41,221 nt of DNA from a virus: IMG/VR virus record IMGVR_UViG_3300009788_000180, positions 1 through 41,221 of that record; one strand, 5' to 3'. Every line of letters begins with the position of its first letter. The stretch's first letter is position 1. The translations under genes were made by a program, and so were the position numbers. This document shows, piece by piece, positions 40,179 to 41,221 of the stretch. The notes beneath the pieces are model-generated. The model did not search any database. It saw only the letters and a program-made list of their open reading frames with translations, and had not been told where the DNA came from.

Positions 40179-40239
40179 ACTCTACACCGGTAGCGCGCGG
40201 GAGAATGTTACGATTGGATTACAAATTGTTAATGTTAAA
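40179..40239 (-). promoter_or_regulatory. Promoter and upstream element of the exonuclease gene
   Basis: The 35-bp element at 40205-40239 is 29/35 identical to that at 39197-39231. A TAGAGT at 40184-40179 lies exactly as far downstream as TATAAT does in the other copy. The element contains GTAAT-N6-GTAAC and a TTAAC 10 bp away. It overlaps the stop codon of the upstream gene. A shared activator or repressor is inferred. Confidence 0.5.
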
Positions 40240-40582
40240 GAGCGAATTCTTCATCGAGGTCAGTTAGCGCTAAATCGAAATACAGATATTTGAAAAGACT
40301 GAAAGGCGTAATAGGGTCAATATCGCCATCTTCTCCGTGATCGAATCCAACGCCGTCAATTTCGTTCCATCCGATTACAATTGCGTGTCTGTGTTTGATA
40401 TTTCCGTATTCCATAAAAATATCGTACTCGATGGTTGTGTATGGATCATTTTCTGATGGCTCGCCAAGCATCGAATCACCGTGAACTACTGTAAATATCT
40501 TGGATGTACCGCCCGGCAAGGAAGAAATCGCATTATTTAAATCAAATGTCGCGAGACGGATTATTTCATTGACTGTTAGCAT
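40235..40582 (-). CDS. Hypothetical acidic protein
   Basis: 115 residues from the ATG at 40582; a GTG one codon earlier is possible, AGGA lies upstream. An NTF2-like or cystatin-like alternating pattern (PYTTIEYDIFMEYGNIKHRHAIVIGW) and a very acidic C-terminus (DHGEDGDIDP, LTDLDEEFAL). No family recognised; acidic phage early proteins sometimes mimic DNA, but nothing here proves that. Confidence 0.55.
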   Translation of the reverse strand: MLTVNEIIRLATFDLNNAISSLPGGTSKIFTVVHGDSMLGEPSENDPYTTIEYDIFMEYGNIKHRHAIVIGWNEIDGVGFDHGEDGDIDPITPFSLFKYLYFDLALTDLDEEFAL

Positions 40583-40599
40583 CACACTATTCCTGTCTG

Positions 40600-41061
40600 T
40601 TATTGGTGGTTAATGTTCAGTTCTGGCATATCTGACCCACGATCACCATTACATTTCTTGCACGCAAGCGTTCTATTGTTCGCATTATCAAGGCCACCGC
40701 GCGCCAGTGGTATGACGTGCTCTATCGTCGATGTATCGAGCGTTAACGGATCGTCACACCAGCAGCACTTAGTAATACCTTTTTTAATCATGGCCTTGCG
40801 TTGTCGCCTTGAGTGATTGCCTTTTCGTGGATCAGTTATTCCCTGATTAACTGGAACTTTATTACACATTGAAACGGCTTTTTCTGGCGATACGTTTTTA
40901 ATTGCCTTCGTGGTTCCTGCAACATAAGCCGTCTTGTTTTTACTATTCGGGTAATAACTGACCAACAGGGCGCCTTTTAAATGGATATGACCATCACCTT
41001 TATCTGTGTATTCGACACTTGCTTTTTGGGCCAATTGCTTTAATTTTGTTTCAGGGGTCAT
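40600..41061 (-). CDS. HNH endonuclease
   Basis: 153 residues, ATGA overlap with the gene upstream. The N-terminal 60 residues look like an HicA-like or dsRBD-like small fold (HIHLKGALLVSYYPNS). The C-terminal HNH domain has CCWC at 99-102, the catalytic EHVIPLARGG with His115, an N-rich loop (NANNRT) and CKKCN at 134-138. It cuts DNA, probably in a packaging, repair or homing-type role. The mixture of a strand-rich N-terminal domain with HNH is noteworthy. Confidence 0.8.
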   Translation of the reverse strand: MTPETKLKQLAQKASVEYTDKGDGHIHLKGALLVSYYPNSKNKTAYVAGTTKAIKNVSPEKAVSMCNKVPVNQGITDPRKGNHSRRQRKAMIKKGITKCCWCDDPLTLDTSTIEHVIPLARGGLDNANNRTLACKKCNGDRGSDMPELNINHQ

Positions 41062-41221
41062 CCCATTATTTCCTGTTCAGTGACCGGTAGTTTTTTAAAC
41101 TGCTGCCGTCCGTTGTAGCTATATGCAGAGTAGCCTTCCTTGCATCTCAAAAGACCTTCGCTATTGGGCCGGTATATCTCGATAGTCACGCCGTCAAAAC
41201 TTTTATCTTCATAATCTTTAA
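41058..41221 (-). CDS. Hypothetical protein, 5' end cut by the window
   Basis: Only the last 53 codons are present; the frame is open to the window edge and no start can be chosen. It ends with a TGA overlapping the HNH start (ATGA at 41058-41061). The visible part includes GVTIEIYRPNSEGLLRCKEG and a short basic C-terminus. Function unknown. Confidence 0.6.
   Translation of the reverse strand, partial: KDYEDKSFDGVTIEIYRPNSEGLLRCKEGYSAYSYNGRQQFKKLPVTEQEIMG

Noticed and set aside
33962-40618. The 9-mer AACATTAAC at the 3' ends of four minus-strand genes (near 33962, 39219, 40229, 40610).
   Set aside because: Two more copies occur inside plus-strand genes (near 25768 and 29945) and one of the four is coding, so the 9-mer alone is not specific; only the longer 35-bp element is reported.
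1-41221. CRISPR arrays, insertion sequences, integrase or attachment sites.
   Set aside because: No regularly spaced identical repeats with unique spacers, no transposase or recombinase motif, and no tRNA-overlapping duplication were seen.

Overview
The window is part of the genome of a tailed double-stranded DNA phage (or prophage) of a Gram-negative bacterium. The evidence is a complete head-tail gene set (terminase, DUF4055-type portal, MuF protein, scaffold, P22-like coat protein, connectors, tail tube, frameshifted tail chaperone, 1232-residue tape measure) together with lysis genes, lipobox lipoproteins and a RecE/RecT-type recombination operon. The tape measure and tube point to a long non-contractile tail (siphovirus-like) combined with a P22-type coat protein. 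No integrase, repressor or host gene is visible, so lifestyle and host cannot be read from this piece. The left edge starts in a leader region and the right edge cuts a gene.

Layout. 1-4709 (+): leader with inverted repeats, then a replication and DNA-modification operon: zinc-ribbon protein, DUF1376 initiator-like protein containing iteron-like repeats, RecA/DnaB-fold ATPase, small unknowns, C5 cytosine methyltransferase. 4712-5201 (+): an independent unit (promoter, exported protein, terminator). 5215-20118 (+): structural genes, starting with a fibre-like protein built of nine 22-residue repeats, then small virion-type proteins, terminase, a proteasome/HslV-like Ntn-hydrolase, MuF, portal, scaffold, coat (followed by a terminator), head-tail connectors and tail tube. 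20165-20416 (-): a small lipoprotein gene facing against the operon. 20493-29750 (+): tail chaperone with -1 frameshift, tape measure, tail and fibre proteins, a lipoprotein esterase, and a holin/spanin/DUF5675 lysis cassette. 29864-31021 (+): small membrane proteins. 31223-41221 (-): the opposing operon with HNH protein, RecE-like nuclease, RecT-like annealing protein, Ref-like nuclease, Dam N6-adenine methyltransferase, DUF4406 protein and many small unknowns.

The most unusual parts are: (a) a 0.9-kb gene-free stretch at 34643-35554, packed with stem-loops, a possible pseudoknot, a strong minus-strand promoter and an internal terminator, which looks like one or more structured non-coding RNAs; (b) the cytosine methyltransferase gene, where a second frame is open for 234 codons and reads as a protein-like sequence resembling phage methyltransferase-associated segments; (c) a ~35-bp element upstream of the nuclease and RecT genes, with a weaker relative upstream of the methyltransferase gene; (d) 21-bp-phased iteron-like repeats inside the initiator gene.

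How the genes fit together: the left and right operons would replicate, recombine and methylate phage DNA, the central block builds the virion, and two or three exported or lipid-anchored proteins probably alter the host envelope. All functional names rest on motif and context recognition by eye; no database search was run.
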